A stretch of 64,000 bases of DNA, taken from NCBI GenBank assembly GCA_029255685.2, contig CM055319.2, positions 9,038,747-9,102,746 on the forward strand. The letters are read 5' to 3'. The notes beneath the pieces were generated by a model. That model saw only the letters and a list, made by a program, of their open reading frames with translations, made no database searches and was not told the origin of the DNA. This document shows, piece by piece, positions 46,022 to 56,745 of the stretch. The position numbers and the translations under genes are program-made. The first letter of the stretch is position 1, and every line of letters starts with the position of its first letter. This DNA comes from Silene conica (Eukaryota > Streptophyta > Magnoliopsida > Caryophyllales > Caryophyllaceae).

Positions 46022-47131
46022 CTAGATCACATATGTTCCCATGGAAGCAGCATCAACTTTTGCTCCATTCCCGACTCGCAGGTCAACATCACCCTTTGCG
46101 AGAGGTGTGATGTTTTTTAGGCCCTGCAAATGATTACACAGATGAGAACCACAATCGGTATCAAGTACCCAAGTTCCGAAACTTGCATGGTTAATCTCAA
46201 TCATATGAATATAAGATGACATACCAACAGGAGTGACGCGGCCTGCTTTTATGTCCTCACGGTACACTGGACAGTTCCGCCTCCAATGCCCAGTCTTGTG
46301 GCAATGGTGGCACTCAATGTTACCGTCTTTACTCTTTGTCTTGCCTTGTGAGCTACTTGTCTCACCAGGCCCACTCTTAAATCCGGCCATTTTGAATTTA
46401 GGAGGCTTAGCTACTATTAGCTCTGTTTGAGCTTTTCCCTTACCCTTTCCCTTCTTTGCAATCATGAGAACGTCTTGCTTCATGCTCCCACTCAAATTAA
46501 GATCCTTCTTGGTCTGTACGAGAAGGGAGTGTAGCTCATGAGGACTTTTCTTCATGTCATTCATGTAATAGTTTGCCCTGAATAAGGAAAAACCATCATG
46601 AAGTGAATGAAGTATTCGATCAATGATTACGTTCTCACTGATCTTGCAGTTCAGGGACTCCAATTTCTCGACATTCTCAATCATTTTGAGAATGTGTGGG
46701 CTAACTGGTTGGCCCTGTTGGAGTTTCGCATCGAAGAAGCGACAGGTGTGCTCATATGAAACGATTCTCGGTGCTTTTGAGAATTCGTTTGTGAGCGTGG
46801 TGAAAATTTTATTTGCACCATGGGAAATGAAGCTTCTTTGCAAATTGGGTTTCATTGCAAAAATAAGTACGTTCTTTATCGCACCCGCTTCAATAACGAA
46901 ATCACTATAAGCTTGTGATACGTTAGCTCTAGCAGTGGGGCATGGGTTAGGTGGTAACGGCTCAGTTAAATACTTGAGCTTACCATCAGCTACAGCTGCA
47001 TTCCGTAATGCAGCCTCCCAGTCCGCAAAGTTGGATCCATCATTTTTCAGTCGCGTGGACTGATTCATGTGGTCCATGAAAGCCTTAAGCCATGATTCTT
47101 TTCTTAGTGTGGCACTAGGCATTGGCATCAT
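46022..47131 (-). pseudogene. gag: Copia Gag-protease, with stop and active-site change
   Basis: 369 codons. UBN2-type Gag covers about residues 25-210 (LKNDGSNFADWEAALRNA, NEFSKAPRIVSYEHTCRFF, HSLHDGFSLFRANYYMN). A Lys-rich stretch (KKGKGKGK) and a CCHC knuckle (CHHCHKTGHWRRNC, residues about 276-289) follow. The protease motif WVLDTDCGSHLCNHL has Asp-Thr-Asp where Asp-Thr-Gly is required, so it should be inactive. The frame meets a TAG at 46022-46024; the next 48 codons lead in phase into pol. An ATGGCTGGTCAT start lies in another frame just upstream (47144), preceded by a possible splice acceptor (TTTCTTCTTTACAG, minus strand, 47188). Confidence 0.85.
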
Positions 47132-48389
47132 TATGACCAGCCATAGTATTTGCAGTATTACTGTTTTGTTTAGGTGAATTCCACACTGTAAAGAAGAAAT
47201 TAAAACATAATAAGCATACCATCGTTTTGTAAATAGTCTAGCAAAAACAGTTTAATGCGAGGACTTTAGCATTTATATAATTGATCTTCCTCAAGAACTA
47301 TATAAACGATCCCAAGACTCAATTTCAGTAAATTGATAAGCCAACCTCTTGGCTAATTCTACATTTTAGAATTCTTGGTCGATAAATTTCGGTAAATACT
47401 ATCTTTAGTCCACCATAACCACAGGATCGTACGAGGGTCATGATGTTGAGGTTATAGAGGAAGGGATTCATAGTAATTTGACTTATAAAAGACTAATCTC
47501 AATTTTAGGTTATAGAGGAAGATCCCATCATCTTTAATTTTAATTCATTTAAGTGAACAAATATCTAGCATGCGAGAATGAATAAACTAAGGTGATGGCT
47601 TTAAGGGAAAAACGTGTGACATCTTTATGTCGACACAGACTAGCATACATACTATATGAGTCAATTTTCATGCAATTCAGGTGGTTTGGTTTAGGCGGAA
47701 AAATGATGCAAAACAAACATGTGAATGAAAAACAAAACGGAAATAAAGCAAGTCCTAGTGTGGCCTATCCTACCAAAAAGAACAAAAATATAACTTGGAA
47801 TCCATTCAGCAATGGACCCTGAAAGCTTGTCTTGTCTTGATGTTCCTTCTTGGTGATGTAGTGGGAGTGAGCAATCCGATCTCCGTCTTGGTCTCTTATT
47901 TACATTTGAAGAATTACATAATAAAATCCTATTATTACATTCTAATTCCAAAAACGTAAAAAAAAATATTACACAAGGGAGCTTCGAGATCTCAAAAATA
48001 CATCACAAATTATGCTTCCTTCATTACGAAAACATAATTTACTAAGGCCACACTAAGTATTACAAAATACAACTGATTGCGAAATTGTAAATAAAATCAT
48101 TCATTCATTCAACAATATAATATATATAATGCATCATACTATATTAAATTAATCTTTCAAGACATAATTCCGTAATTATGTAGAGTAATTTACCCAAACC
48201 ACCATTTATTGATTAAAATTATGTGATAATTCGGTACTTATTCATAATTTAATCAAACAAACATATTCATATTATCGTATAATATGATTAATCCAACATT
48301 ATTTTAAACCGTTTTAAAATAATTTAGGTATCAAAACTTAGTGATCGAACTTTTTCACCCAAAAATTACACATTATCCTTATAATGTAT
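47132..48389 (-). other. Copia 5' leader region, no gene recognised
   Basis: Lies between gag and the foreign insertion. It includes a possible leader intron ending near 47188 and a repeated GGTTATAGAGGAAG phrase (47450 and 47511). Where the leader ends and later insertions begin cannot be fixed by eye. Confidence 0.4.
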
Positions 48390-48754
48390 AAATATATAAA
48401 AGAAAAACGGAAAAACAGCCCGCAATTTAATAAGAAAAGCCGAGACGAAAGAAGAAAGGAAAAAAAAAACAACAACATAGATTCCAGCGCTTAGAAAACG
48501 CCGAAAACATTCAAAGCGTTGCAAAAACCCAGAAAAGTGCCGCAAACAAAGCGCCAGAAAACAAGAAAGAAGACTGGTAAAAGATTCCGACGCTTCCAAT
48601 AAGTGCTGAAACAAAGGAAAGCGTCGAAAACTGGGAAAACGCTGCAAACTAAAGTTGCTAATCAAGTTGCGTCGCTTATCAAAAACGCTGTAAATCCAGA
48701 ATTGAATAAAAGAAGCGCTGAAAACCTGTAAAAGCGTCGGAAAGAAAGCGTCGT
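48390..48754 (-). repeat. Degenerate GCGTCG/AGCGCTG repeat cluster
   Basis: Minus-strand words CGACGCTTT, CAGCGTTTT and AGCGCTT recur about every 25-40 bp across 365 bp, separated by T-rich spacers. The pattern resembles subterminal repeats of CACTA transposons, but no CACTA terminus was found. Origin unknown. Confidence 0.4.
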
Positions 48755-48901
48755 AAACCTAGAAAATTGTTTTTTTTTTTTTTTTTTGGTTCAAATGAGC
48801 GCACTATGTCGCGGATGAGAATCGAACCCCCAACTTCATGGTTGGGATAAGAGTGCTCTTACCACTTGAGCTAACTCTTATTCTCGAAACCTAGAAAATT
48901 G
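48755..48901 (-). mobile_element. tRNA-derived SINE with perfect 15-bp TSD
   Basis: Read on the minus strand, the 117-bp insert (48886-48770) begins GAGAATAAGAGTTAGCTCAAGTGG, with a pol III A box (TTAGCTCAAGTGG), has a B box (GGTTCGATTCTC), a short body and an 18-base A tail. It is flanked by AAACCTAGAAAATTG at 48755-48769 and 48887-48901. The head does not fold as a working tRNA (no clear anticodon stem). It was moved by LINE machinery. The TSD lies in the GCGTCG repeat region, so the SINE is younger than that. Confidence 0.88.
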
Positions 48902-49002
48902 TAAAAACACGCCTACAGCCTGATTTTCGAAATTTTTTATTTCTTTTTAAAACTCATGAACTCGAATAATTAATGTCGGGTTGCTAAATACGGGATCGAT
49001 AA
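48902..49002. other. Spacer before the gypsy LTR
   Basis: Short AT-rich stretch; origin unclear. Confidence 0.4.
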
Positions 49003-51016
49003 TGTAATACCCCGTATTTTAGCCTCGGTCAACCGCAGTCAAACCGTGTTTTATACAAGTTTTTCAAATGGATGTTTATAAAGTATTTTATATAAGCTGT
49101 TATTATTTTATAAATCGTATTCCTACGATTATTTCGTAATTCATAATCATTTTATATTTGACGATTATTTCATGAAATGTCATTTCTTTCGTATTTCTTT
49201 ATTTTGATAATATATTTATAATTAAATATATTTTCTATTTTAGGGTTTAGGGCTATTTTAATAGTTCGTAATCGATAATTAAATTATCGAATGAATGTTA
49301 TATGCTTTAGTACGGGGTCGAGTAGGCTCGTGAGTAATCAAAACCGTGTTAGGTAGTCTGTACACAAAAAAAAAACGCGACTTTGGTACAGCGTCGGGTT
49401 TTGGACAGTGGTAGGTGGGTATTGCAGCCACGGCAACGGCAACTACTGACACCTGGAACCACCACGGCTCAAAGGCGAGCCTGGTGGTGTCACAGGCAAG
49501 GTCAGGGGTTGTCGTTGGTGTCGGAGCGGCGGTCGATCAGGCTGTTTTGGGTCACGTTTTCAGGCTAGTTGTGAAGGGCTGGTTGTTTTCGTTTTTGCGT
49601 TTTTGCGTTTTGTTAAGTTTAATGTAGTAACTACTTTTGTCCTTATTATTATTATAATAATTGTTAATGATTAGACAAATGATTATGTTTATTGTGATAT
49701 GATTTTGTATTTGGGTCAAATTAATATGATAAGTATGTATGGGCATTGTAATTATTTTATTGGTAATAGTATATGTACATGTCCTTTGTTAGTAATGGTG
49801 AATTGTATGCAATATTTGGATCATATGCTATATTTGGATATCTATACTTAGTAAACTTTATTTATTCATTTATTGCTTGTAAATTATGTAACTCATATTT
49901 AATTATTATTTCGGTGATAATTAATAAATAATGTTTTAGACGGTTTAATGACGCTTATCTGTGATGATTTAACATGTATCGTAATATTAAGCAATAATTA
50001 TAATTAGTATGTTTATAACTATTATTGTATGACAATATTGTTATAATGTTTTATGATTGGTTAATATAGTTGTTAATGAAGGATTAGTGATAAAATCTTG
50101 TGATAATTATATGTATATGGTTATGATTAATGAAATGAAAACATGATCGAATAATTAATTAATAGCGCTATCAGTTGTTTGAATAGAATTTGATATTAAG
50201 TAATGTTTATAGGAACTAAATTTTGACGTGGAATAATTCTAGACGGTGATTTCCATTTGCAGACTTGCTACTCCAGGTAGGATACACTGGTACCATATTC
50301 TATGACGTGCTTTGAATGGATGTGTATATTGTATGATATGGATGCAAGTGTGATTCTTATGAGAATGATATATAGTGGTTGAACATTTTTGTATTGCATT
50401 CATAAGCATGGCATATGCATTGGATACGGATTTGAGATGATGAGATATTATTGATGAGATATTATTGGGCCCAGGCTAGTTCTGCAGGACTAGACCTGGT
50501 GACCTCAGCTGTTATGCTGGTGTTCGACGACGGCCGATTATAGTCTGTCAGGAGGTTCGGTATGGCTGGGTGTTACGGGTTTGAGATTGAGAATGAGATT
50601 GAGACTGAGATTGAGCTCGAGCATATCATGGCATTTGCATAGTAACTGTTGCATTATAATTATTGTGTTATCCTACTCAACCGCGAGGTTGACAGTGTAT
50701 TCGTGTACACCTACAATGATTCGGAATGGGGAGTAGATTCTACAGGTCAGAGACAGATGGATTAGGAGCTTGGGCTTGGAGAAAGACATGGCTTGGACCT
50801 ACTTAGAATTAGATCACATACTTAGATGTTATCAGTTGTACTTTTATTCTTCGCGTGGTAATTGTAATATCAAAAGTTTAAATTAATCAGTTTTTACATA
50901 AAGTACTTTGGTTTGTTTTACTTTGTTATTCACTTCCTCAGACATTCCGAGATGGTAACAGCTCTATTTATTGAGAATGTCTTGCTAAAGGCTCTTAAAT
51001 AAATGAGGGTGTTACA
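49003..51016 (+). repeat. Gypsy 5' LTR (2.0 kb) of a deleted element
   Basis: Starts TGTAATACCCC and ends GGGTGTTACA (matching inverted ends), followed directly by an initiator-Met primer site. It is the same family as the solo LTR at 19118-21638. The interior is cut off after about 165 bp, and no 3' LTR is present. Confidence 0.8.
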
Positions 51017-51019
51017 AAG

Positions 51020-51031
51020 TGGTATCAGAGC
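51020..51031 (+). promoter_or_regulatory. Primer-binding site, initiator tRNA-Met type
   Basis: TGGTATCAGAGC, complementary to the 3' end of plant initiator tRNA-Met, three bases after the LTR. Confidence 0.92.
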
Positions 51032-51181
51032 GAACGATCCTCAGGCCTAAAACAAATGAATAATAATGAACTTAGGAAGTGTCTAATAAAATGAACCCCG
51101 GGTTAGTAACTTTTAGGAGCCCCAGGATTGGGATGAGTTAGGGGCCCCCTCAAACCAAGCCACTGGCCCTTTCAGTCTAAT
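51032..51181 (+). other. Residual gypsy leader fused to copia LTR
   Basis: About 150 bp of leader, including a GGGCCCC-rich patch, then an abrupt switch to copia LTR sequence at about 51182. Probably a deletion junction. Confidence 0.6.
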
Positions 51182-52123
51182 CTGCATATATTCCCAATTC
51201 TTTATATGTAGGATTATAACAAATTTATAATGTACGATTTATAGTCATAAACGAAGTACAAGATACAAAGATTGGGATCAAGAATTAACCTTCTGTCCTT
51301 GCAAAGGCCTAAGATCAGATATCAAAACAGATATCCTCCTAATCGTTGCACCCAAGATGTTCCAAGAAATACCCCTTCTAGAGCTAGAAACTGCAAAATT
51401 ACCTTTAATTTTGTGTAAGATGAAAGCTAGAGAGAGAGAGAGAGAGAGCGAGTATGTATGTCGTGTAACTCATACCCTTTAAGTGCAGAGTGAATGTCTT
51501 ATTTATAGCTGCACACAACCTTGCTATTAGACATCAACTAGGATTCCCCAAATCAGTATTTGGTTCTACCTACAACACTTCATAACAACTGAACAACTTA
51601 ATAATTGCTCAGACCGAAATTCTATCTTTATAGAATCGGTTATATCTCTCTTGTGTAATGTTTTAGCTTATAAATATCTTATATTTATAATCCACTAATT
51701 AAATATAACCTTTTATATTTAATTGAATCATTTAATCTTTATTAAATAATTTCATTACACATAATTAAATATAACATTTTATATTTAATTACGAATTAAC
51801 ATTTTAACTCGTCTTAGCTAATATTATTTAATCAGTATTAAATAATTATGTCATCATTACATTGACTAACCGTTTAGTCATATAGGGTATCAATATGATT
51901 ACATTTTCATCTAACCATATCCCTCAGATTCCATCCTTTAGGTGTGACTCTTAGGGACCAGTTGATTACCGCCATCTGTATGACAATAACGTCAAACTTT
52001 CTAGCAAGCCAACCGTTATTGATAAACGTGAATCAACTGGCTAAAATACAAAATATACCCTGTGTTCCTTTAAGAGATTTATACGTGTTGTCGCACTAAC
52101 TGTTGACGACACTAGCTCCAACA
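51182..52123 (-). repeat. 5' LTR of the copia element, lacking its inner ~11 bp
   Basis: Matches 41615-42544. The TGTGGGAAAAT end present in the other copy is missing here. Confidence 0.85.
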
Positions 52124-52548
52124 GTTTATTATCTAGTTTAACAAGGATTAGCATCTAGTTTAGCTATTTAATTATTATCATTAAGCATTAGCCAGAAACA
52201 ATTTACAATTCAAGTTTTATTTAGGATTTTTGGTTCTCTAGTTTAATCTTTCTGTTCCACGCATTATTCAATAAAGTTCATTCCGTCCTTACTTTCTTCC
52301 TTGTTTTACGGTAATTCTTCCTCTTTATTTCAGTTATTTACAGTTTTCATAGATTAGTTCTGGTTAGTTAGAATCCCAATACCATTGCTTTTATTGTTTA
52401 CAATATCGTTAATCATCTTAATCATGTTCTTTATTGTTATTATAATTATAGTTTCTGTTTTCATTAAAGTTATGAGTAGCTAAACCCCATATGTTAGGAT
52501 GTAGGCGACCTATAGCGTAAATCGTGTAGTTTAGGGTAACCCGTAGCA

Positions 52549-52628
52549 ACGCTTGGTCGACCGACTGACTTCTCGGGTCGGTCGACTGAGTGGATTGGTC
52601 AATCGACTGGAGTAGCTGGTCGGTCGAC
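52549..52628. repeat. Palindrome cluster (TCGAC type), right part
   Basis: GGTCGACCGACTGA, GGTCGGTCGACTGA, GGTCAATCGACTGG and GGTCGGTCGACTA follow one another. It belongs to the same solo LTR as 41331-41473. Confidence 0.75.
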
Positions 52629-53903
52629 TAATTTCGTGTATGATTAGAACTGTTTTACCTCGTTAAGTGCAATATCTTTCAATGAGACCCAAAGGAGACT
52701 TGTTAGATGCTTAGTAATGACCAACCCGTGGCTCGAGAGATAGGGAAGGGCATTAATTAACTGTTTAAGGCAATTAAGTTACTAAGACCGAAAGGTATGT
52801 GACTTAGACATTAGGAATCACCTATCATATTGACAACTAAGATGAGTGAGACCTAGGGACTAGTAGCATAGGCCGAAAGGAGCTACAAGTTAACTCGGAC
52901 CGAAAGGACTTGTTATACCCCTTACGCGACTATAATACGGACTTACCTAGATTAATTGCCATCGTTGTAACAGCCCGCATTTTTATAAAAGGGATTTTAA
53001 TACTTTAAGAGGTAGTTTTCGTAATTTAATAACATTTTAATTTTAATCCGTAAGTTTTATTTTAAGAGATGCCGTTAAGTCCGTCTTTAGTTGTTTAATT
53101 GAAAGATGTCACGTTTACTTGGTAAATCCCGTTTTAAGAATTTCCGCTCCTTACATTTGTACAAAACCGACTCCAGTCAAATATAAGGTACACCTTTACC
53201 TCCTTTCCCACGTTACTCCTCCTTCATCAAAAATAAAATACAGTGACTTCATTCCTCCATTTCCACTCTTTTCATCTTCACTAAATCATCATCCATTTTC
53301 TCGTTTCAACTCGGTTCGACTCAAGGTTTTCACCATCGCATTCCTCTCTTCATTTCTGATCTTTCTATCACTTTCGTTTTCAATTTCGTGAAACTTCATT
53401 TCGGGGCTGTTTTGCCTTAATCGCGAAATTATCACTTTAATCCGTCTTTTTGTGCTTGAAGGTGGAGCTAATAACAACCCAGAGGAAGAGCTTGTGATCC
53501 TTGAAGAGTAAACCGGAGCATTCGCGGAGTAAAGGTGACGATAATGAGAAAACTCGGCCTTTTGTCTAAATTAGCACTTTATGTGATTTTGATATGTTTT
53601 GATGAATGTTAGACAATCTTTGAGTTCCTAATGTTCTTATAATGTTTCATAAACTGATTTTATGAAGTTTTATTGATGAATTTGATGAGGAATGAGATTT
53701 AAGGTGTATACATGTTAAGACCGGTTTAATTTGTGATTTTGTTGTTAAGTTACGGAATAATGGTTTGGATACATGTTCATATGTTTATTTGATGTGGTTT
53801 ACGTGCTGGAAGTGTGAAATCGTTGCTTAGAAACATGTTTGAGTCGGAATTGTAAAGTATTGAATGGATTAGAGAATAGCGAAATTGGCGAAATGCGTGA
53901 GCA

Positions 53904-54216
53904 GAGGCTCTGAGCCGGCAGGCTGACCGGCAGCCGGTCGGCCGGCTCAGAGTCCCCTTTGTATTATTTTGGATTTTCGAAGTTTTGGGAAATGGGCCCC
54001 CAGCCGGTGGACCGGCAGCCGGCCGGCCGGCTGGGAGTCCCTTATGTGTGTGTTATGTTTGAGAAAAGAAAAGAGAGAGGGGTCCCCAGCCGGTGGACCG
54101 GCAGCCGGCCGGCCGGCTGGGAGACCTTGTATGTTGTTTTTTAGTATTGTCGGCTGAAGAGTAAAGGACTCTCAGCCGGTTGACCGGCCGCCTGTGGCCA
54201 ACCGGCTGAGAGCCCC
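53904..54216. repeat. Four GC-rich inverted-repeat blocks (CCGGC type)
   Basis: Blocks at 53904-53955, 53994-54041, 54078-54125 and 54167-54216 share AGCCGG...ACCGG...CCGGCT. The last has perfect 13-bp arms CTCTCAGCCGGTT (54169-54181) and AACCGGCTGAGAG (54200-54212). The second has CCCAGCCGG (53999-54007) and CCGGCTGGG (54027-54035). They stand out in an AT-rich LTR. Confidence 0.9.
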
Positions 54217-54539
54217 TGATGCATAATAAATTGCTTATAACTTTTGATTCACATGTCGGATTGCATTGATTCTTTTTCCGTATGCTTCGTATGAATGTTT
54301 GAAGTCCCCGAGGTTCGGGCGGCACTATATTGGGTTCGGGAATAGAGTGAGGATAGAGACCCCCCCGGTCGGGCAACCGAAAGGGAAACCGGTTCTCCCT
54401 CGGCTTAATTCCCGGGGTCAATTAAGTGTTGGTTTAAGTATACGTCGTTGCATAGCTAGTTATAAATTGAGTATGCTCAGTATTGAAATGGTAGGACTAT
54501 GATTTGGATTAGGTCATAGTTTTGATGTGAAATATGTTG

Positions 54540-55095
54540 TGTTAGGACTGTAATTTGGATTAAGTTACAGTTCTGTGCTTGCCTTTGGATTATGGGGTAT
54601 GTATTGTGGTGGGACTGTAATTTGGATTAGGTTAAAGTTCTGTGTTGCCTTTGGATTATGGGGTATGTTGTGTTAGGACTGTAATTTGGATTAGGTTACA
54701 GTTCTGTGTTGCCTTTGGATTATGGGGTATGTTGTGTTAGGACTGTAATTTGGATTAGGTTACAGTTCTGTGTTGCCTTTGGATTATGGGGTATGTTGTG
54801 TTAGGATTGTAATTTGGATTAGGTTACAGTTCTGTGTTGCCTTTGGATTATGGGGTATGTTGTGTTAGGACTGTAATTTGGATTAGGTTACAGTTCTGTG
54901 TTGCCTTTGGATTATGGGGTATGTTGTGTTAGGACTGTAATTTGGATTAGGTTACAGTTCTGTGCTTGCCTTTGGATTATGGGGTATGTATTGTGGTGGG
55001 ACTGTAATTTGGATTAGGTTACAGTCTTGTTTGCCTTTGTATTTGAGGTGTATTGTTGTGAGACTGTGATTAGGATTAGGTTACATCTTTTGGTT
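54540..55095 (+). repeat. Eight tandem repeats of 64-67 bp
   Basis: Units with GGACTGTAATTTGGATTAGG begin at 54544, 54611, 54675, 54739, 54803, 54867, 54931 and 54998. Middle units are nearly identical at exactly 64 bp; the edge units are longer and diverged, as expected from unequal exchange. Confidence 0.95.
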
Positions 55096-55320
55096 GCCTT
55101 TGTTTTTATAAGGTGTATTTGTGCATATGGATACTAATTGCTGATATGGTATATACTTGCCTAGGATGGGGTACAGTGTTATATACTTGCTGTTGTTATC
55201 TGCTTGCCTAGAGTTGGTACAGTGTCAGATATGTATGTTGGTATTGATGAGTTTAGTATCTTGCTTATAGTATTGTTCATCCAAGGCATTGGATGACTCT
55301 TTATTCGGTTTCGTAAATGG

Positions 55321-55372
55321 TTTGGATTGAAAGACCCCCCGGCCGGGAAACCGGAAGGGAAACCGGCTCTCC
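55321..55372. repeat. Isolated GGCCGGGAAACCGG block in the solo LTR
   Basis: CCCCCCGGCCGGGAAACCGGAAGGGAAACCGG at 55335-55366, with a relative at 54360-54392 (CCCCCCGGTCGGGCAACCGAAAGGGAAACCGG). Confidence 0.75.
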
Positions 55373-56137
55373 TTCCAAATAGTTTCCGAAGTTGGTGAGA
55401 GCCTTGCATAGTATTGGCATGTTGATAAGAGTTCGAGATGTTGATATATAAATGCTTCACATGATTGTTTATGTTGGAGTATGATACTTGTTTACATGTT
55501 CTGTGTTGTATGACATTAGGTGGATATGAGAACTCTAGTCACTCCCCACTGACTGTGGCGCACATGTTGTATGTGTGTAGGTACTTGATGCTGTTCTTCA
55601 GGGGGTTACGTTGAGGCTAGCGAGCGATGATCCTTCGTCGATGACTTTACCCATTCGTTAGCTAGACCTTAGTTTTATGATTTCAGTATTTGTGCCTGTA
55701 GGGATATGCTATCCCGGGCTGCTTTTGTATAGTTTACTTATATTTATCTATGTTTTATCTTTCGCATGTTTAGTTGTTAAAGCGCCTCGCATGTTTAGTT
55801 TGTTGAAAAGTTTTAATTCCGCTGCATTTTTGGTACTTTGTATGTTTTACTTTTCCGCTTTCGCGAGGGGTTTTACAATCGTAGCTATAGCAACCCGAAC
55901 ATCATAGCATTCTTTTTATCATTTGTTCACATCTTTAATTTCAGTTTTACCTTTGTTATTTTCTTTACTAGTCTTAGTTCAAAACAAACAATCAAACCCC
56001 TTTTTACCTAAGAATAAATACTGAAACAGTTAATATCTCCCTTCCTCCTTGTGGTTCGACCCGTACTTTCACTAGCTTATGTTAGTCTAGTTCGGTAATA
56101 TAAATTGTATCTTTGACACCCACAACGACGAGTATCA

Positions 56138-56330
56138 ACTGGTTTAAAAAGAAGTATTATGAATGAGGATTCCTCTATGTTATGGCACCGGAAATTGGGA
56201 CACATCTCCATTGAGAGGATTAATAGATTGTTGGTGAAGGAATGGGTAATTAGTACTTTAGATTTTACCGATTTTAATACTTGTGTTAGTTGCATTAAGG
56301 GAAAGCAGACTATCAAATCTAAGAAAGATT
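56138..56330 (+). pseudogene. Decayed copia pre-integrase segment, 3' half
   Basis: After the second ACTGG, the frame continues in phase from the break at 41049. The text MNEDSSMLWHRKLGHISIERI (from 56159) and CVSCIKGKQTIKSKK is the HHCC pre-integrase region. Homology stops at about 56327; the rest of pol is absent. Confidence 0.8.
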
Positions 56331-56745
56331 ATTTGACAAGGATAATCCAAACTATAGGTGACCTTCCTATAATAATCCCGACTTTATTTTATCTCGCAAG
56401 AAATCATACTATTAACTATATCTTCTTACCTATCTAAAAGACTAATACACTAAGAGAGAGAAACAGAAAAAATCCCCAAATTAATTTCCCCAATTTCAAA
56501 TCCCTAAATCCCGTCTCCCTCGCCGGCGACTTCTCAAGTCGCCCTTTTGGGTCGCCGGCGAGGCTACATCTCCTACTCAACTCGTTTTCTTGCTTCTCAA
56601 CTTCGCTCCTGTTTCTCATTTCCGACTTTCAGTTTCGTCACCGTCTTAAGGTTCTTTTTTTGTGTAGTTTTTTTGCTTGTTTTTGTTTCTCACCATGGAA
56701 GGGATATCCATGGTGTGATCGTTGTTCGCTTCTTCGCTTTATTAC
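56331..56745 (+). other. Orphan leader-like sequence with a 12-bp inverted repeat
   Basis: TC-rich DNA resembling a 5' untranslated region (AGAGAGAGAAACAG, then TCCCC/CTCC-rich). Perfect arms CTCGCCGGCGAC (56519-56530) and GTCGCCGGCGAG (56551-56562) enclose 20 bases. It ends abruptly at the truncated gag copy. It could be the 5' end of a LINE or of a host gene; no coding match. Confidence 0.4.

Larger units (their letters stand above)
41599..52128 (-). mobile_element. Ty1/copia retrotransposon with rearranged 5' end
   Basis: LTRs at 41604-42544 and about 51182-52123 are flanked by TSD GTTTA (41599-41603, 52124-52128). It reads on the minus strand: Gag and protease 47131-46022, integrase, RT and RNase H to 43460, polypurine tract at 42545. 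I note some 15-20 LTR differences in about 940 bp. The right LTR lacks the first ~11 bp and the primer site, and is joined to a gypsy fragment (49003-51181), so a deletion has fused the two. One in-frame stop, an RNase H deletion and a protease active-site change make it inactive. Confidence 0.9.
52961..55882 (+). mobile_element. Solo LTR, 2.9 kb, TSD ATCGT
   Basis: 52966-55877 starts TGTAACAGCCCGC and ends GAGGGGTTTTACA, flanked by ATCGT at 52961-52965 and 55878-55882. No primer site, interior or second LTR is adjacent, so it is a solo LTR. Orientation is uncertain; plus is assigned from the TGTAACA...TTTTACA layout. It contains four GC-rich inverted-repeat blocks (53904-54216) and eight 64-67-bp tandem repeats (54540-55095). 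Its frames are repeat-driven. Confidence 0.85.
41045..56142 (+). mobile_element. Athila-type solo LTR, itself broken by two later insertions
   Basis: It starts TGATGCGTGTC at 41050 and ends GAGTATCA at 56137, flanked by TSD ACTGG (41045-41049, 56138-56142). Removing the nested elements leaves 41050-41603, 52129-52965 and 55883-56137, about 1.65 kb in all. Near its end is TCCTTGTGGTTCGACCC, the counterpart of the CCCTGTGGATTCGA word in the window's Athila-like LTRs. No interior remains, so it is a solo LTR. The copia frame on the two sides joins in phase. Confidence 0.8.

Noticed and set aside
48787..48886. A tRNA gene on the minus strand
   Set aside because: A and B boxes are present, but there is no proper anticodon stem-loop or acceptor pairing, and the A18 tail with a 15-bp TSD shows a SINE.
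53959..54421. Overlapping frames rich in Pro, Arg and Gly on both strands
   Set aside because: They read through the CCGGC inverted-repeat blocks of a solo LTR; repeat composition explains them.
54540..55095. CRISPR-like array
   Set aside because: Direct tandem repeats with no spacers in a plant LTR.
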